NCBI RefSeq assembly: GCF_003265305.2
Contig: NZ_CP033459.1
Span: forward strand, 1,984,001-2,048,000
Source of the DNA: Pseudoprevotella muciniphila
GTDB lineage: Bacteria > Bacteroidota > Bacteroidia > Bacteroidales > Bacteroidaceae
Length of the DNA stretch: 64,000 nucleotides
Direction: 5' to 3'
Position numbers and translations under genes: made by a program. This document shows, one piece after another, positions 20,101 to 33,412 of the stretch. The first letter of the stretch is position 1. Every line of letters begins with the position of its first letter. The notes under the pieces were generated by a model. That model searched no databases, had not been told where the DNA came from, and saw only the letters and a list, made by a program, of their open reading frames with translations.

Positions 20101-20996
20101 TGAAATGGAGAGACCTGCATGCATGGCCCGAAGCAGAGATCTTCCAGGTTGTTGACAATGGTAATGGCGGCAATGTGTTCTACAATCCGATGCACAATGT
20201 GTACCTCACCGATACAGAAGGTTCCGGAAGTGCTGACATCAATGCTGCCAAGGCATTCACACTCACTGCTCTCGGTGGCGGACAGTTCAACATCTTCCTT
20301 GAAGGCACAAGTGCTCCTATCCACACTGCAGGTCACAACAATGGTAAAGGTACAAATGGCAGCCTGACTAACTGGTCAGGTGGTGCCAACACTGCTTCAT
20401 CTTGGTATCTCATTCCTCAGAACATAGAAGAAATAACACTTATCGCTCCTGAAGGCGTTGCCGATGGCGAAGAAGTGGTACAGACATTTGCACATGCCAC
20501 AGACGCACAGTTGCCCACCACGATTACTGTTTACACCATCAACGAAGAACTGCCTAAGGGCGCACGTCTCGATACGATTGCTTCAGGTAAGATTGCAGCC
20601 GGTCAGGGCTACATCATCAGCGGTACGAAGGGTGCTACAGTGCCTCTCCTGCCCGTAGCAAGCGCAGTTGAAGCACCTGTAGGTAACCTCCTCGTAGCAG
20701 GCGAAGGCACCTTAGTGAACGGTGGCTTTATGCTCGCTTACAAGAAGGGTCAATCAGAAGCCAAGTTCTGGACTATCGATGGTCTTACAGTACCGACAGA
20801 CCGCTCATATCTGCCCGCGGGCACACCGACTATCGGTCTTGAGAGCATCTTCGGTGGTCTTGGTGACGACGTAACCGGTATCAACGGCATCACTACAGGT
20901 GCTGAAAACGGTGCTATCTACGACCTTCAGGGACGCCGCGTGAACAGCGCTCAGAAGGGTGTTTACATCATCAATGGTAAGAAAGTGATTAAGTAA
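17103..20996 (+). CDS. Very large exported multi-module protein with sorting-type tail, function unknown
   Basis: A 1297-residue exported protein. Signal peptide MKKITVLLAFLLTAVVGMWGQ. The body consists of repeated beta-rich modules of the kind YYIYNNGAAKYLDG...WFIQ, YYIQFATGNFW...WKLYP and YYIQSAYPGYYTS...WYLIP, a pattern reminiscent of ricin-type beta-trefoil (glycan-binding) modules. VWQFEGDIINGYGIKNVSS (about 545) and LWTFGGDEFNGVTVYNKS (about 815) are an internal duplication. The last 27 residues (YDLQGRRVNS...YIINGKKVIK) match the tail found on three other proteins here, resembling type IX secretion sorting tails. No enzyme motif was recognised. Its position upstream of the sialidase and galactosidase suggests a surface glycan-binding role (inference). 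Confidence 0.85.
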   Translation: MKKITVLLAFLLTAVVGMWGQTGPNGSTQVTNGELATGYYYIYNNGAAKYLDGSTNAYAWVDETSLTGDVGLWFIQNLGAGSDGNIRYYVQVMGQNLYFGGVGPECPLNSSNVYQRISVRESGAYYTLSGHQDVSMIGNKSAIKFNGTSGNLIYRNGGDITNSTFDAISQWVLYKATPAITYTIAVSGTDDTNAGVQYQGTNYTNGSTFSTSDDISASDFTANEVTGYKASVSISGATINVVYTDLKYVVDLTNLYVTNASVSATTDPIVEGQWYMLTQVRREGSSANDAESPAYDRGSGNTIYRAGAAVTPSAVLTPNTPASDISTYLLRFISTGVGNGYYIQFATGNFWNGVKTSNSISSAGAYLIYNAYHTSAKYTGWRINATSDGTTYGSIVDNNGAGYSLSFWGTGYSNEGTNNVWKLYPVELGQALEEVNFDVEITDGTNSKTFYGLSLVEGTTITASDFLAISGEYITSTTHQVSKTDEGQTITLQVSASEAMPVGADNYVWQSAVGNNPAYVHLDENGAVVNPNNYTIDLTKPITAEHVWQFEGDIINGYGIKNVSSSEYLGGRTEAAGAMSMEAMPSLFAPVFRNASSFMWKSVDYDYWIDRSSGAPYAHTSGNANALTKVWLVTVSLSDPAAGIIIGGDTINNLSSCFISNLAEISLVSNEYSIADINGKATLAEALAEMTAGGTLTINVTQEMSNVTINVVKGTQTVKTVTVENVAAGRAVDVAEAIGDVPYVTGYDPATITATADDQTVNVTYTSSLPFTLAADPASSEAPTYAMTLREKYAHGNVASSTSQYDITDEYLWTFGGDEFNGVTVYNKSNGYMSVGSESDNSVATFSSTPTLFTIKPNTNQANGFNLNIPGTDAYINSRDNKVSTWLSALANGEVGSCLVAIPEATVVANLINKLEDYFHTTDVVGALASADTAALLVDYNALKANPTKADYLAFKAQIEASAIPLTVGAYYIIQSAYPGYYTSQGVYKSWYYSLSSNTVKWRDLHAWPEAEIFQVVDNGNGGNVFYNPMHNVYLTDTEGSGSADINAAKAFTLTALGGGQFNIFLEGTSAPIHTAGHNNGKGTNGSLTNWSGGANTASSWYLIPQNIEEITLIAPEGVADGEEVVQTFAHATDAQLPTTITVYTINEELPKGARLDTIASGKIAAGQGYIISGTKGATVPLLPVASAVEAPVGNLLVAGEGTLVNGGFMLAYKKGQSEAKFWTIDGLTVPTDRSYLPAGTPTIGLESIFGGLGDDVTGINGITTGAENGAIYDLQGRRVNSAQKGVYIINGKKVIK

Positions 20997-20998
20997 AT

Positions 20999-21060
20999 CA
21001 AACCGGATTTTCCGGAAGTTCCGGCAACACCGGAATTTCCGGGAAACCGGAAAATTCCAC
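20999..21060 (+). repeat. CCGGAA-rich hairpin between the 1297-residue protein and the 60-residue peptide
   Basis: The spacer is built of CCGGAA/TTCCGG words. TTTTCCGGAAGTTCCGG and CCGGAATTTCCGGGAAA can pair across CAACA into a stem of about 16 bp with one G-T pair and one bulge. No T-run follows, so it looks like an mRNA-stabilising or attenuating hairpin rather than a complete terminator. Confidence 0.6.
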
Positions 21061-21079
21061 AAAAAACAAAACAAAGACA

Positions 21080-21262
21080 ATGAAAAAGACTTATATCACT
21101 CCCGCTACAGCGACATACGACATGCGCCACGAGAACGTCATCGCCACAACCATCCCTAAGGATAACAGCGGCGAAGGCATCGGCGACACCAACCAAGACG
21201 GTTTCGACTTCGCACCGAAAGATGACAACAGTTGGACCGACGGCAGTTGGACTAAACCTTGA
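21080..21262 (+). CDS. Small Bacteroidetes peptide (60 residues), function unknown
   Basis: Encodes a 60-residue peptide beginning MKKTYITPATATYDMRHEN and ending in an acidic, Gly/Asp/Trp-rich tail. The MKKxYxxP opening followed by a short beta-strand-like segment and 'IA' is a pattern seen in many small unannotated Bacteroidetes proteins that often sit next to exported-protein genes. It has no signal peptide or membrane segment. The gene lies 83 bases after the 1297-residue protein gene and is closed by a strong terminator, so it is probably the last gene of that transcript. A real coding gene is likely from context; its function is unknown. Confidence 0.65.
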   Translation: MKKTYITPATATYDMRHENVIATTIPKDNSGEGIGDTNQDGFDFAPKDDNSWTDGSWTKP

Positions 21263-21284
21263 TAAACAGCACTTCAAAATAAAA

Positions 21285-21309
21285 AGCCACCGATTTCGGT
21301 GGCTTTTTT
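21285..21309 (+). terminator. Rho-independent terminator after the 60-residue peptide
   Basis: AGCCACCG-ATTT-CGGTGGCT forms a perfect 8-bp stem followed by TTTTTT. Confidence 0.9.
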
Positions 21310-21320
21310 CTATCTTTTCT

Positions 21321-21328
21321 TATCTTTG
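21321..21328 (+). promoter_or_regulatory. Predicted -7 box for the sialidase gene
   Basis: TATCTTTG, 28 bases before the ATG and directly after the upstream terminator, so the sialidase/galactosidase pair is an independent unit. Confidence 0.6.
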
Positions 21329-21356
21329 CAAACAATAATAAGAAACAACCCCAATC

Positions 21357-26653
<5,297 letters not shown>

Positions 26654-26696
26654 CGAAGAACTTTCAATGATAAACCTCCGCTAAGGCGGAAAGCAT

Positions 26697-26741
26697 AAAA
26701 TGGTAGCAGAAGTCTTGGAAACGAGGCTTCTGCCATTTTCT
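26697..26741 (+). terminator. Rho-independent terminator after the GH2 gene
   Basis: AAATGGtAGCAGAAG pairs with CTTCTGCCATTT around a short loop, followed by TTTTCTG. A small CCGC/GCGG hairpin lies just before it. Confidence 0.7.
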
Positions 26742-26787
26742 GCACTCTAGGTTCTGCGTTAAAGTCAGAAAATTAGGCTGAATAATA

Positions 26788-26826
26788 CAAATTGAGAAAA
26801 CAACTTTGACAAATTGAGAAAACAAC
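26788..26826 (+). promoter_or_regulatory. Two exact 17-bp direct repeats upstream of the AraC-type regulator
   Basis: CAAATTGAGAAAACAAC occurs at 26788-26804 and again at 26810-26826. Start-to-start spacing is 22 bp (about two helical turns), like paired half-sites bound by AraC-family dimers. The repeats lie 37 bases upstream of the regulator's own -7 box, so autoregulation is plausible. Confidence 0.5.
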
Positions 26827-26862
26827 CTGAAAAATCGTTACTTACTTTCTTTCTACAGTTTA

Positions 26863-26870
26863 TAATTTTG
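26863..26870 (+). promoter_or_regulatory. Predicted -7 box for the AraC-type regulator
   Basis: TAATTTTG, 72 bases before the probable ATG at 26942. Confidence 0.5.
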
Positions 26871-26941
26871 CTTTCAGTTTGAAGAAACCTTGTGTATCTT
26901 AAAAACTAAATGAAGTGTACAATAACGATAGTGAAATAAGT

Positions 26942-27418
26942 ATGTCAGAGGAGAGAAAGCGCGTAGAGACAGAAGATGTTGCCGGAAGTAAAGAAAAACC
27001 TTCTGGCAAACGTAAACAAGCACTATTCCTGCAACTTGAGAAGAAAGTGAATGAAAAGAACCTGTTTCTGTGTTCACACCTTTCGCGGGAGGACCTTTGC
27101 AGGTTGATAGGTGTTGATAAGAATGACATAGCAGCCATTGTCAAGGAGTTCGACGGCCGTAACGTGCGCATGTACATTAACAACAAACGGATTATCTATG
27201 CGGCACGGCTGATGCAGCGTCAACCCAACTTCAACGTGCAGTCGATAGCCGAAGAGTGTGGCTTCAATCATCTCGGCACTTTCTACAGGCTTTTCCGTCG
27301 GAAATATGACATGACGCCCATTGATTTCGAAAAGTTGGTAAGAAAAAATGCTGCTGATGACATCCTCGACGAGCAGGGCGACCTGAAACAGCAGTACAGG
27401 ATAGTTGAAAATAAGTAA
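26942..27418 (+). CDS. AraC-type DNA-binding protein without sensor domain
   Basis: A 158-residue product from ATG 26942 (MSEERKRVETED); an in-frame GTG at 26915 would add nine residues. The N-terminal 35 residues are charged and probably disordered. Residues from about 55 to 140 carry two helix-turn-helix units: SREDLCRLIGVDKNDIAAIV and VQSIAEECGFNHLGTFYRLF ending in the family signature FRRKYDMTPIDF. There is no ligand-binding, receiver or membrane domain, unlike most AraC or hybrid regulators, so it may respond through a partner or by abundance. Two exact direct repeats upstream suggest autoregulation. It follows the sialidase/galactosidase unit and is a candidate regulator of it, but the proximity is the only support. 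Confidence 0.85.
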   Translation: MSEERKRVETEDVAGSKEKPSGKRKQALFLQLEKKVNEKNLFLCSHLSREDLCRLIGVDKNDIAAIVKEFDGRNVRMYINNKRIIYAARLMQRQPNFNVQSIAEECGFNHLGTFYRLFRRKYDMTPIDFEKLVRKNAADDILDEQGDLKQQYRIVENK

Positions 27419-27448
27419 GTATAATATTCGTTTTTCTCATAGACAACG

Positions 27449-27490
27449 GGGAGGAACCATTCGTGATGAATAGTTTCTCCTCATTTTTTT
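27449..27490 (+). terminator. Terminator after the AraC-type gene
   Basis: GGAGGAACCATTC and GAATAGTTTCTCC pair (one wobble, one mismatch) around GTGAT, followed by a run of seven T. Confidence 0.65.
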
Positions 27491-27565
27491 GTCAGGTTGC
27501 ACATCGCTTTCTGCAAAATTTGCCATTTTGTACGATTGAATTTTAAAAATTTTGTCAAAAATCAC

Positions 27566-27573
27566 TACTTTTG
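27566..27573 (+). promoter_or_regulatory. cysS: Predicted -7 box for cysS
   Basis: TACTTTTG, 38 bases before the cysS ATG at 27611. Confidence 0.6.
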
Positions 27574-27610
27574 CGCCCAAAGTAAGAAACAACATCATTT
27601 TGATAAGAAA

Positions 27611-29089
27611 ATGCTCAGGATATACAACACTTTAACAAGGACAAAAGAGCGATTTGAGCCACTTGTAGAAGGTCATGTAGGCATGTATGTCTGCGGTCCT
27701 ACAGTCTATGGTGATGCACATCTGGGCCATGCCCGTCCTGCCATCACTTTCGACCTCGTTTTCCGCTATCTCAAGCACAAGGGATATAAAGTACGCTACG
27801 TCCGTAACATTACAGATGTGGGCCACCTTGAGCACGATGCCGACGAAGGCGAGGACAAGATAGCAAAGAAGGCTCGCCTCGAACAACTCGAACCTATGGA
27901 AGTGGCGCAATACTACACTAACCGCTTCCACCATGCCATGGACCTGCTCAATGTTCTTCCGCCCAGCATCGAGCCTCACGCCAGCGGTCATATCATAGAA
28001 CAGGAAGAACTCGTGAAGCAAATCATGGCGAATGGTTATGCCTACGAATCGAACGGCAGTGTGTATTTCGACGTGGAGAAATACAACCGCGACCACCACT
28101 ATGGCAAACTTAGCGGACGTAATCTCGAAGATGTTATCAACAACAGCAGGCAACTCGACGGTGTGGGAGAGAAGCGCAACCAGGTGGACTTTGCGCTGTG
28201 GAAGAAAGCACAGCCCGAACACATCATGCGTTGGCCTTCGCCATGGAGCGATGGCTTCCCGGGTTGGCACTGCGAGTGTACCGCCATGGGCAGGAAATAC
28301 CTCGGTCAGCACTTTGATATACATGGTGGCGGCATGGATCTCGTCTTTCCTCACCACGAGTGCGAAATAGCGCAGGCTGTGGCGAGTCAGGGCGACGATG
28401 CCGTGAAATACTGGATGCACAACAACATGATTACCATCAACGGGCAGAAGATGGGCAAGAGCCTCGGCAACTTCATCACCCTCTCCCAGTTCTTCACCGG
28501 TGAGCACGACAATCTTGAGCAGGCTTACAGCCCGATGACCATCCGTTTCTTCATCCTTCAGGCGCACTATCGTTCCACAGTGGACTTTTCCAACGAAGCA
28601 CTGCAGGCCTCGAAGAAAGGGCTCGACCGCCTCATGGAAGGCCTGGCACAACTCGAGCGTGCCGACGTGACACCCAAAGGCAAAATCAACGAAGCCTATG
28701 CAAAGGATATTGCTGAGAAATGCTATGAAGCCATGGACGACGACTTCAACTCGCCCATCGTCATCAGCCACCTCTTCGATGCCTGTCGCCTCATCAATCA
28801 GGTTGTAGACAAGAAGAACAGCATCACCCCCGAAGGCCTCGAAGCACTGCGCAAAGTGATGCACACCTTTACCTACGATCTGCTTGGACTCAAAAACGAA
28901 GCACAAGGAGGCAATGAAGGCCGTGAGGAAAGTTTCGGCAAGGCAGTTGACCTGCTCCTCGAAATACGTCAGAATGCCAAAGCACAAAAGGACTGGACTA
29001 CCAGCGACCGCATACGCGACGAACTCGCACAACTCGGGTTTGAGGTGAAAGACACCAAGGACGGTGCCACCTGGCGACTGAACAAATAG
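27611..29089 (+). CDS. cysS: Cysteinyl-tRNA synthetase
   Basis: Class I aminoacyl-tRNA synthetase charging tRNA-Cys. The start [17 protein letters not shown] gives 492 residues, normal for the family; the open frame extends further upstream but would overlap the promoter. HIGH-type motif [15 protein letters not shown], zinc ligands in [17 protein letters not shown] and [10 protein letters not shown], and the KMSKS loop as KMGKSLGNF are all present. The C-terminal helical DALR/anticodon-binding region is complete. Monocistronic unit. Confidence 0.97.
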   Translation: MLRIYNTLTRTKERFEPLVEGHVGMYVCGPTVYGDAHLGHARPAITFDLVFRYLKHKGYKVRYVRNITDVGHLEHDADEGEDKIAKKARLEQLEPMEVAQYYTNRFHHAMDLLNVLPPSIEPHASGHIIEQEELVKQIMANGYAYESNGSVYFDVEKYNRDHHYGKLSGRNLEDVINNSRQLDGVGEKRNQVDFALWKKAQPEHIMRWPSPWSDGFPGWHCECTAMGRKYLGQHFDIHGGGMDLVFPHHECEIAQAVASQGDDAVKYWMHNNMITINGQKMGKSLGNFITLSQFFTGEHDNLEQAYSPMTIRFFILQAHYRSTVDFSNEALQASKKGLDRLMEGLAQLERADVTPKGKINEAYAKDIAEKCYEAMDDDFNSPIVISHLFDACRLINQVVDKKNSITPEGLEALRKVMHTFTYDLLGLKNEAQGGNEGREESFGKAVDLLLEIRQNAKAQKDWTTSDRIRDELAQLGFEVKDTKDGATWRLNK

Positions 29090-29276
29090 GAATGTACAAC
29101 TAACGGCGCAAAGCAAAGAAAAGCAAGAAAATCGACCATGAAAATGAGATTTTTTGAAAAAAAAGCATTTGATAAAAAAAATATTCTTATTTTTACACCC
29201 TAAAAAAAGAGCGTTTAATTATTCTTAATTACATTTTAATTAATTTATTTCTAACCAAAACCAAAACCAAATCCAC

Positions 29277-32200
29277 ATGAAAAAGATTACTCGTCTATTT
29301 TCAATGCTGCTTCTGATGCTTGTTGCAACAGGAGCCTATGCACAGCAGGAGATGACTGTGACGTATTCGTCCAGCGACCCTACTGCAGGTGCATTCTATC
29401 GTGAGACGACCACAGAGGGATGGCAAAAGGTAACCTCCGGATTCACAAAACGCTGGGCATCCTACGGTACACCTTCTGTTGTTATCTCTATGACGGCTAA
29501 CAACATGGATGCAGCCACATTCTCTTTCTATTCCGGTCTCGTTGTTACACCTTACACCCTCTCTATTGAGACTGAGTACCTCATTACAGGTCTCGAAATC
29601 AAGTTTGAGAACAAGATTCAGAACAATGGTCAGCGTGGTGGCGACCAAACCATGACTTGCGAAGGTGTGTCCGTAACTGCCGAAGGCGACCAGGAGGCTC
29701 ACCTGCAAGTTCTTGACCTCGGTGGTGTATCATCTGTAAGCTTTGATGTAACTGGTTCCAATACAGGTGCTACCATCAATGCCTTCATCATCCATTACAT
29801 TGAGAATCCTGAAAAGGGTATGGCTTACATTGACAACATTATTAACAATAATCCCTTCGATGCTTCTCAATATCCGGTAGGAACAGCCGGTGGCTACTAT
29901 CCCGAGACGCTCGTTGCGGCAGCAGAAGAGGCTTACAATGACATGCTCGATTGGCAGGTTTCTGGTGGTTCGAATGACGACCTCATTGCAGCAGGTGATG
30001 CTTATCTCGCAGCACTTAAGGCTCTCCAAGAAGGTCAATATCCTATCGTTGTAACAGCAGGTAACTACTACATCCTCAATGCCCGTAATGGTGATGCCAA
30101 TGAAGTAATTCCTGACCTTACCATAGAAACTGGCGTCAATGTCCTCTCTACAGCAGGAAATTACGCAGGCTGGGCACCCAATGTAACAACAGCTCAGGAT
30201 GAAAATGCACAACCCGCTTACCTGTGGACACTTGAAGCTGCCAATGATACAGCGTTCTACATCAAGAGTATAGCTTTCGATAAGTATATACCTCATATAA
30301 CCGGCGCTAATAGAGTACTCACGCTTACAGAGGAAAAGGAAAATGCTGCTAAGTTCTATTTCAATACCAGTTCGAATTACCCGGGCTGGGTAACCGTTCG
30401 CAATGCTGAAATAGAAGGTATCGGTGAGATTACCGACTATGCTTATCTCTACTCATACCCATCTACAAGCAGTTCTGGTTACTATACAGTGCTCAATGCT
30501 GGTAATACTTATGCAGCACAGTGGAAACTTGTCCCACTATCAGCAGAAGCCCTTGCAGCCCTTGAAGATAATATTAAGGCGCTTAAGGATTCACTTGCAC
30601 AAATCGAGCGCAATAAGCAGATGGAAACTCTCCTCGGCACAGCAAGAACAGCTGAATCTGCAGGTAAGTCATACATCATCGACCCAGGTACATACGACGG
30701 TGTATTCCAAGTAGATACAACTGAAGTGGAAGATCCTGAAACAGGCGAAATAGTAACCAAGACATCGGTTGATGGTCTTGTTACTGACCCATCGCAACTT
30801 TACAGCAATGCGAAGGAACCAAGCGAAGGTTCATACGCTGCTCTCTTCGATGGTGTATTCAATGGCGCATCTTTCTTCCACTCTGCATGGAGTCCTGGTA
30901 ATCCTGCAACTGAGGCCCACTACCTCCAGATAGACCTCGGTCAGGCAGACATTCAAGACATCGTGCTCAAGTATGCTACACGCTCAAATGCAGGCACCCC
31001 AGACCTGCCTTACGAAGTAACGCTCTATGGTACAAACGATCCTGCTCTGCTTTCGGGTGTAACAACTACGGTAGAGGATCCCGAGACAGGAGAAACAACT
31101 GAAACTGTTTCTGATGTGCCTTCAAGCGAATGGCCTAACCTTGGTAACTACACCATGGCATGGGATATTCAGCTGAAGGATGCTGAAGGTAATGATGTTA
31201 CAGTAAGCAACCGCCGCACAGCCGCTCCTATTAATAATGGTGCTGGTATCACAACATTCAATGTTCAGGGTAACCGCTACATCCGTATCGCTGTAACCAA
31301 GTCATTGCAGCACGCTGCTTCTGGCAACGCACGTACCAATGGCGATGGTTTCGATTATTGGTATCTCTCTGAGCTCCGTGCATACAAGTCAACTTACGAC
31401 GAGAATTGCGTTTACGAAAAGATGGACGCACAAGTTAAAGCAGACCTTGCTGCAGCCATTGCAAATGGTGAGCAAAAACTTGCTGAAGGTAAGGCATCTC
31501 AAGAAGACCTCGACCAACTCCAAGCTGCTTACGATGCTTTCATGGCAGTTTATCCAAGTTCAGACAAACTCAATGAAAAGATTGCTGAAGCAAAGACTTG
31601 GCGCGACAAGACTACCGAAGGTGCCGGTGTAGGTGAATACGAGACAGGTAGCAAAGATCCTCTGAACTCTACTATTGAAACTGCTGAAGCAGCGGCTGGA
31701 ACTGTGCTTTCATACGACGTTTACAACTCCAACATGCAAGCCCTTAACGAGGCTATAGAAACTTACATCGGTAAGGTTAACACTCCTAAAGATGGTATCT
31801 ATAAGATTCAGAGCCTCACTACAGGTGCTGCAAAGGGTGCATACGTTTGCACAGATGGTACAGGTTCTGCAAGCAATGCTTACTCCAACGTAAGATGGGA
31901 TTACGCTAACGACACAGAAATCGATAACCGTCTCAATGCACTTTGGGAACTCAAGCACGTTGACGGTGGTATTACCCTCCGTAACCTCGCTACAAACCGC
32001 TACCTCTCCAATGAGCAGGTAAGCCTGAGTGGTCGCGTTCCACAAACAGATGCTTCTCACACACTCGGACTCCGTGGCGCACGTATTGACACCATCACAA
32101 AAGCGCTCAATATTACGCTCTATAACGACTCAGTGAAGTACTTCGCAAACGCGCAACCTGGTGGAAAGGTGCTCGTAGTATGGAACTCTGCAAAGGGTGC

Positions 32201-32876
32201 AGACAACTCAGCCTTCGAATTCATCAAGGTGAGTGAAGATGAGTTTGCTGCAACGATGATTCTCGAACACCCCGTACCATTCACAGTACACCTCCTGCCG
32301 TTCGACATCGCAGCACCTGCAATTCCTGTTTACACCGTACTCGGTTTGAAGGATAATGCCGTACAACTCAAGACTATTACATCTGACGTGATTACTGCAG
32401 GTACTCCGTTCATCGTGGCTGAAGACACAGCAACGACTAAGGACTTCTCAGTTTATCTGACAGTTTACACTGCTGGTGAAATGGCTTACAGTTATGCAGA
32501 AGATGGTCTGAACGTAAATGGTATGACTGCTCTTTGGGAGCCCGACACTGTTGGTGCAAACCACCACATCCTCGGTACTGCAGATCCTGCATCGCTCCAG
32601 AGAAGGGCTGCTCTCATCCAGACCGACAAGAACACTGTAGTTGTTGCTAACGACGCTTACTTCACCATCACTGGCATGCCAGAGGCTGCTGTAGACGGCG
32701 ATGCATACATACCACTCGAAAAGGCCATCGTAGACGGTGTTGAAAAAGTGGTTCTCGGCGACGTAGTAATTAAGAACAACCGTATGTACAACATCAGCGG
32801 ACAGCAGGTTAAGTCAACCAAGAATCTGCCTGCAGGTGTTTACATCATCAACGGCAAGAAGGTTTACGTTAAGTAA
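29277..32876 (+). CDS. Large exported multi-module protein with F5/8-type domain and sorting-type tail
   Basis: A 1199-residue exported protein; signal peptide MKKITRLFSMLLLMLVATGAYAQ. Modules in order: an N-terminal beta-sandwich (about 25-180), a ricin-like YYILNARNGD...WKLVP segment (about 265-420), a short coiled-coil (about 425-450), an F5/8 type C-like domain (about 520-705, LFDGVFNGASFFHSAWSPG ... YIRIAVTK), a helical stretch (about 705-830), another trefoil-like segment (about 840-1000, IYKIQSLTTGAAKGAYVCTD) and the tail YNISGQQVKS...YIINGKKVYVK. No catalytic motif was seen. Glycan or surface binding is likely; the substrate is unknown. The 5' leader (29090-29276) is A/T-rich with no clear -7 box. 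Confidence 0.85.
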   Translation: MKKITRLFSMLLLMLVATGAYAQQEMTVTYSSSDPTAGAFYRETTTEGWQKVTSGFTKRWASYGTPSVVISMTANNMDAATFSFYSGLVVTPYTLSIETEYLITGLEIKFENKIQNNGQRGGDQTMTCEGVSVTAEGDQEAHLQVLDLGGVSSVSFDVTGSNTGATINAFIIHYIENPEKGMAYIDNIINNNPFDASQYPVGTAGGYYPETLVAAAEEAYNDMLDWQVSGGSNDDLIAAGDAYLAALKALQEGQYPIVVTAGNYYILNARNGDANEVIPDLTIETGVNVLSTAGNYAGWAPNVTTAQDENAQPAYLWTLEAANDTAFYIKSIAFDKYIPHITGANRVLTLTEEKENAAKFYFNTSSNYPGWVTVRNAEIEGIGEITDYAYLYSYPSTSSSGYYTVLNAGNTYAAQWKLVPLSAEALAALEDNIKALKDSLAQIERNKQMETLLGTARTAESAGKSYIIDPGTYDGVFQVDTTEVEDPETGEIVTKTSVDGLVTDPSQLYSNAKEPSEGSYAALFDGVFNGASFFHSAWSPGNPATEAHYLQIDLGQADIQDIVLKYATRSNAGTPDLPYEVTLYGTNDPALLSGVTTTVEDPETGETTETVSDVPSSEWPNLGNYTMAWDIQLKDAEGNDVTVSNRRTAAPINNGAGITTFNVQGNRYIRIAVTKSLQHAASGNARTNGDGFDYWYLSELRAYKSTYDENCVYEKMDAQVKADLAAAIANGEQKLAEGKASQEDLDQLQAAYDAFMAVYPSSDKLNEKIAEAKTWRDKTTEGAGVGEYETGSKDPLNSTIETAEAAAGTVLSYDVYNSNMQALNEAIETYIGKVNTPKDGIYKIQSLTTGAAKGAYVCTDGTGSASNAYSNVRWDYANDTEIDNRLNALWELKHVDGGITLRNLATNRYLSNEQVSLSGRVPQTDASHTLGLRGARIDTITKALNITLYNDSVKYFANAQPGGKVLVVWNSAKGADNSAFEFIKVSEDEFAATMILEHPVPFTVHLLPFDIAAPAIPVYTVLGLKDNAVQLKTITSDVITAGTPFIVAEDTATTKDFSVYLTVYTAGEMAYSYAEDGLNVNGMTALWEPDTVGANHHILGTADPASLQRRAALIQTDKNTVVVANDAYFTITGMPEAAVDGDAYIPLEKAIVDGVEKVVLGDVVIKNNRMYNISGQQVKSTKNLPAGVYIINGKKVYVK

Positions 32877-32902
32877 ATCTTGATTGTAAGATTATTTATT
32901 AA

Positions 32903-32938
32903 AGAAGGAGGGCGTGCTTACGGCATGCCTTCCTTTCT
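32903..32938 (+). terminator. Rho-independent terminator after the 1199-residue protein
   Basis: AAGGAGGGCGTGC pairs with GCATGCCTTCCTT around TTACG, followed by a short T-rich tail. Confidence 0.7.
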
Positions 32939-33000
32939 GTTTATAGCACATCTCTTTATAATAAGATGTGAACACCCTCTAATGATTTGCGGTTTTTTTA

Positions 33001-33369
33001 TTATTGCTGTCCGGTAAACTTATTGTTGTCCGCTAAAACGGGCTGAAAGTCCGTAAAGCCCATAGCCCAGGGCAACGCCCTGGGGGATAAGGTCAATGGC
33101 AATGGCGCACTGTAAGTGCAAAAGCAGAAACGAGATTAGCATTTATTTAATAATATGGCTTTTGTCCTTTCAGGACGCAAATACTCATACGTCCATATAC
33201 CCAAGGCGTTGCCTTGGGCTATGAGCAGTAAGGCTTTCAGCCTAATTCAGAGCACTAAAACGGACGCAACAAAGTCAAAGCGTAAGCCCCCATAGATTAC
33301 ACCACCCATAAAACACCCAAACAGAAAGGCTTATGACTATGTCCATAAAACTTTTACCGGACACCAATA
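33001..33369. mobile_element. MITE-like element with terminal inverted repeats, copy 1
   Basis: A roughly 369-bp non-coding element. The left end TTATTGCTGTCCGGTAAA and right end TTTACCGGACACCAATA are inverted copies of each other. Inside, GGGCTGAAAG...AGCCCAGGGCAACGCCCTGGG near the left is mirrored by CCCAAGGCGTTGCCTTGGGCT...GGCTTTCAGCC in the middle, a palindromic word set typical of dispersed REP-like elements. GCTTATGACTATGTCCATAAAACTTTTACCGG at the right end recurs almost exactly at 39575-39610. No transposase is present. Its right end abuts the promoter of the flavodoxin lipoprotein gene. Confidence 0.75.
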
Positions 33370-33377
33370 TTTTTTTA

Positions 33378-33385
33378 TATTTTTG
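33378..33385 (+). promoter_or_regulatory. Predicted -7 box for the flavodoxin lipoprotein gene
   Basis: TATTTTTG, 28 bases before the ATG and eight bases beyond the end of the repeat element, so any -33 element would lie inside the element's terminal repeat. Confidence 0.55.
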
Positions 33386-33412
33386 CAACAGTAAGCCAAA
33401 AAAGAAAAGAAA

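Noticed and set aside
27632-29116. Open frame of about 490 codons antisense to cysS
   Set aside because: Shadow of the highly conserved CysRS gene; no motif or promoter of its own.
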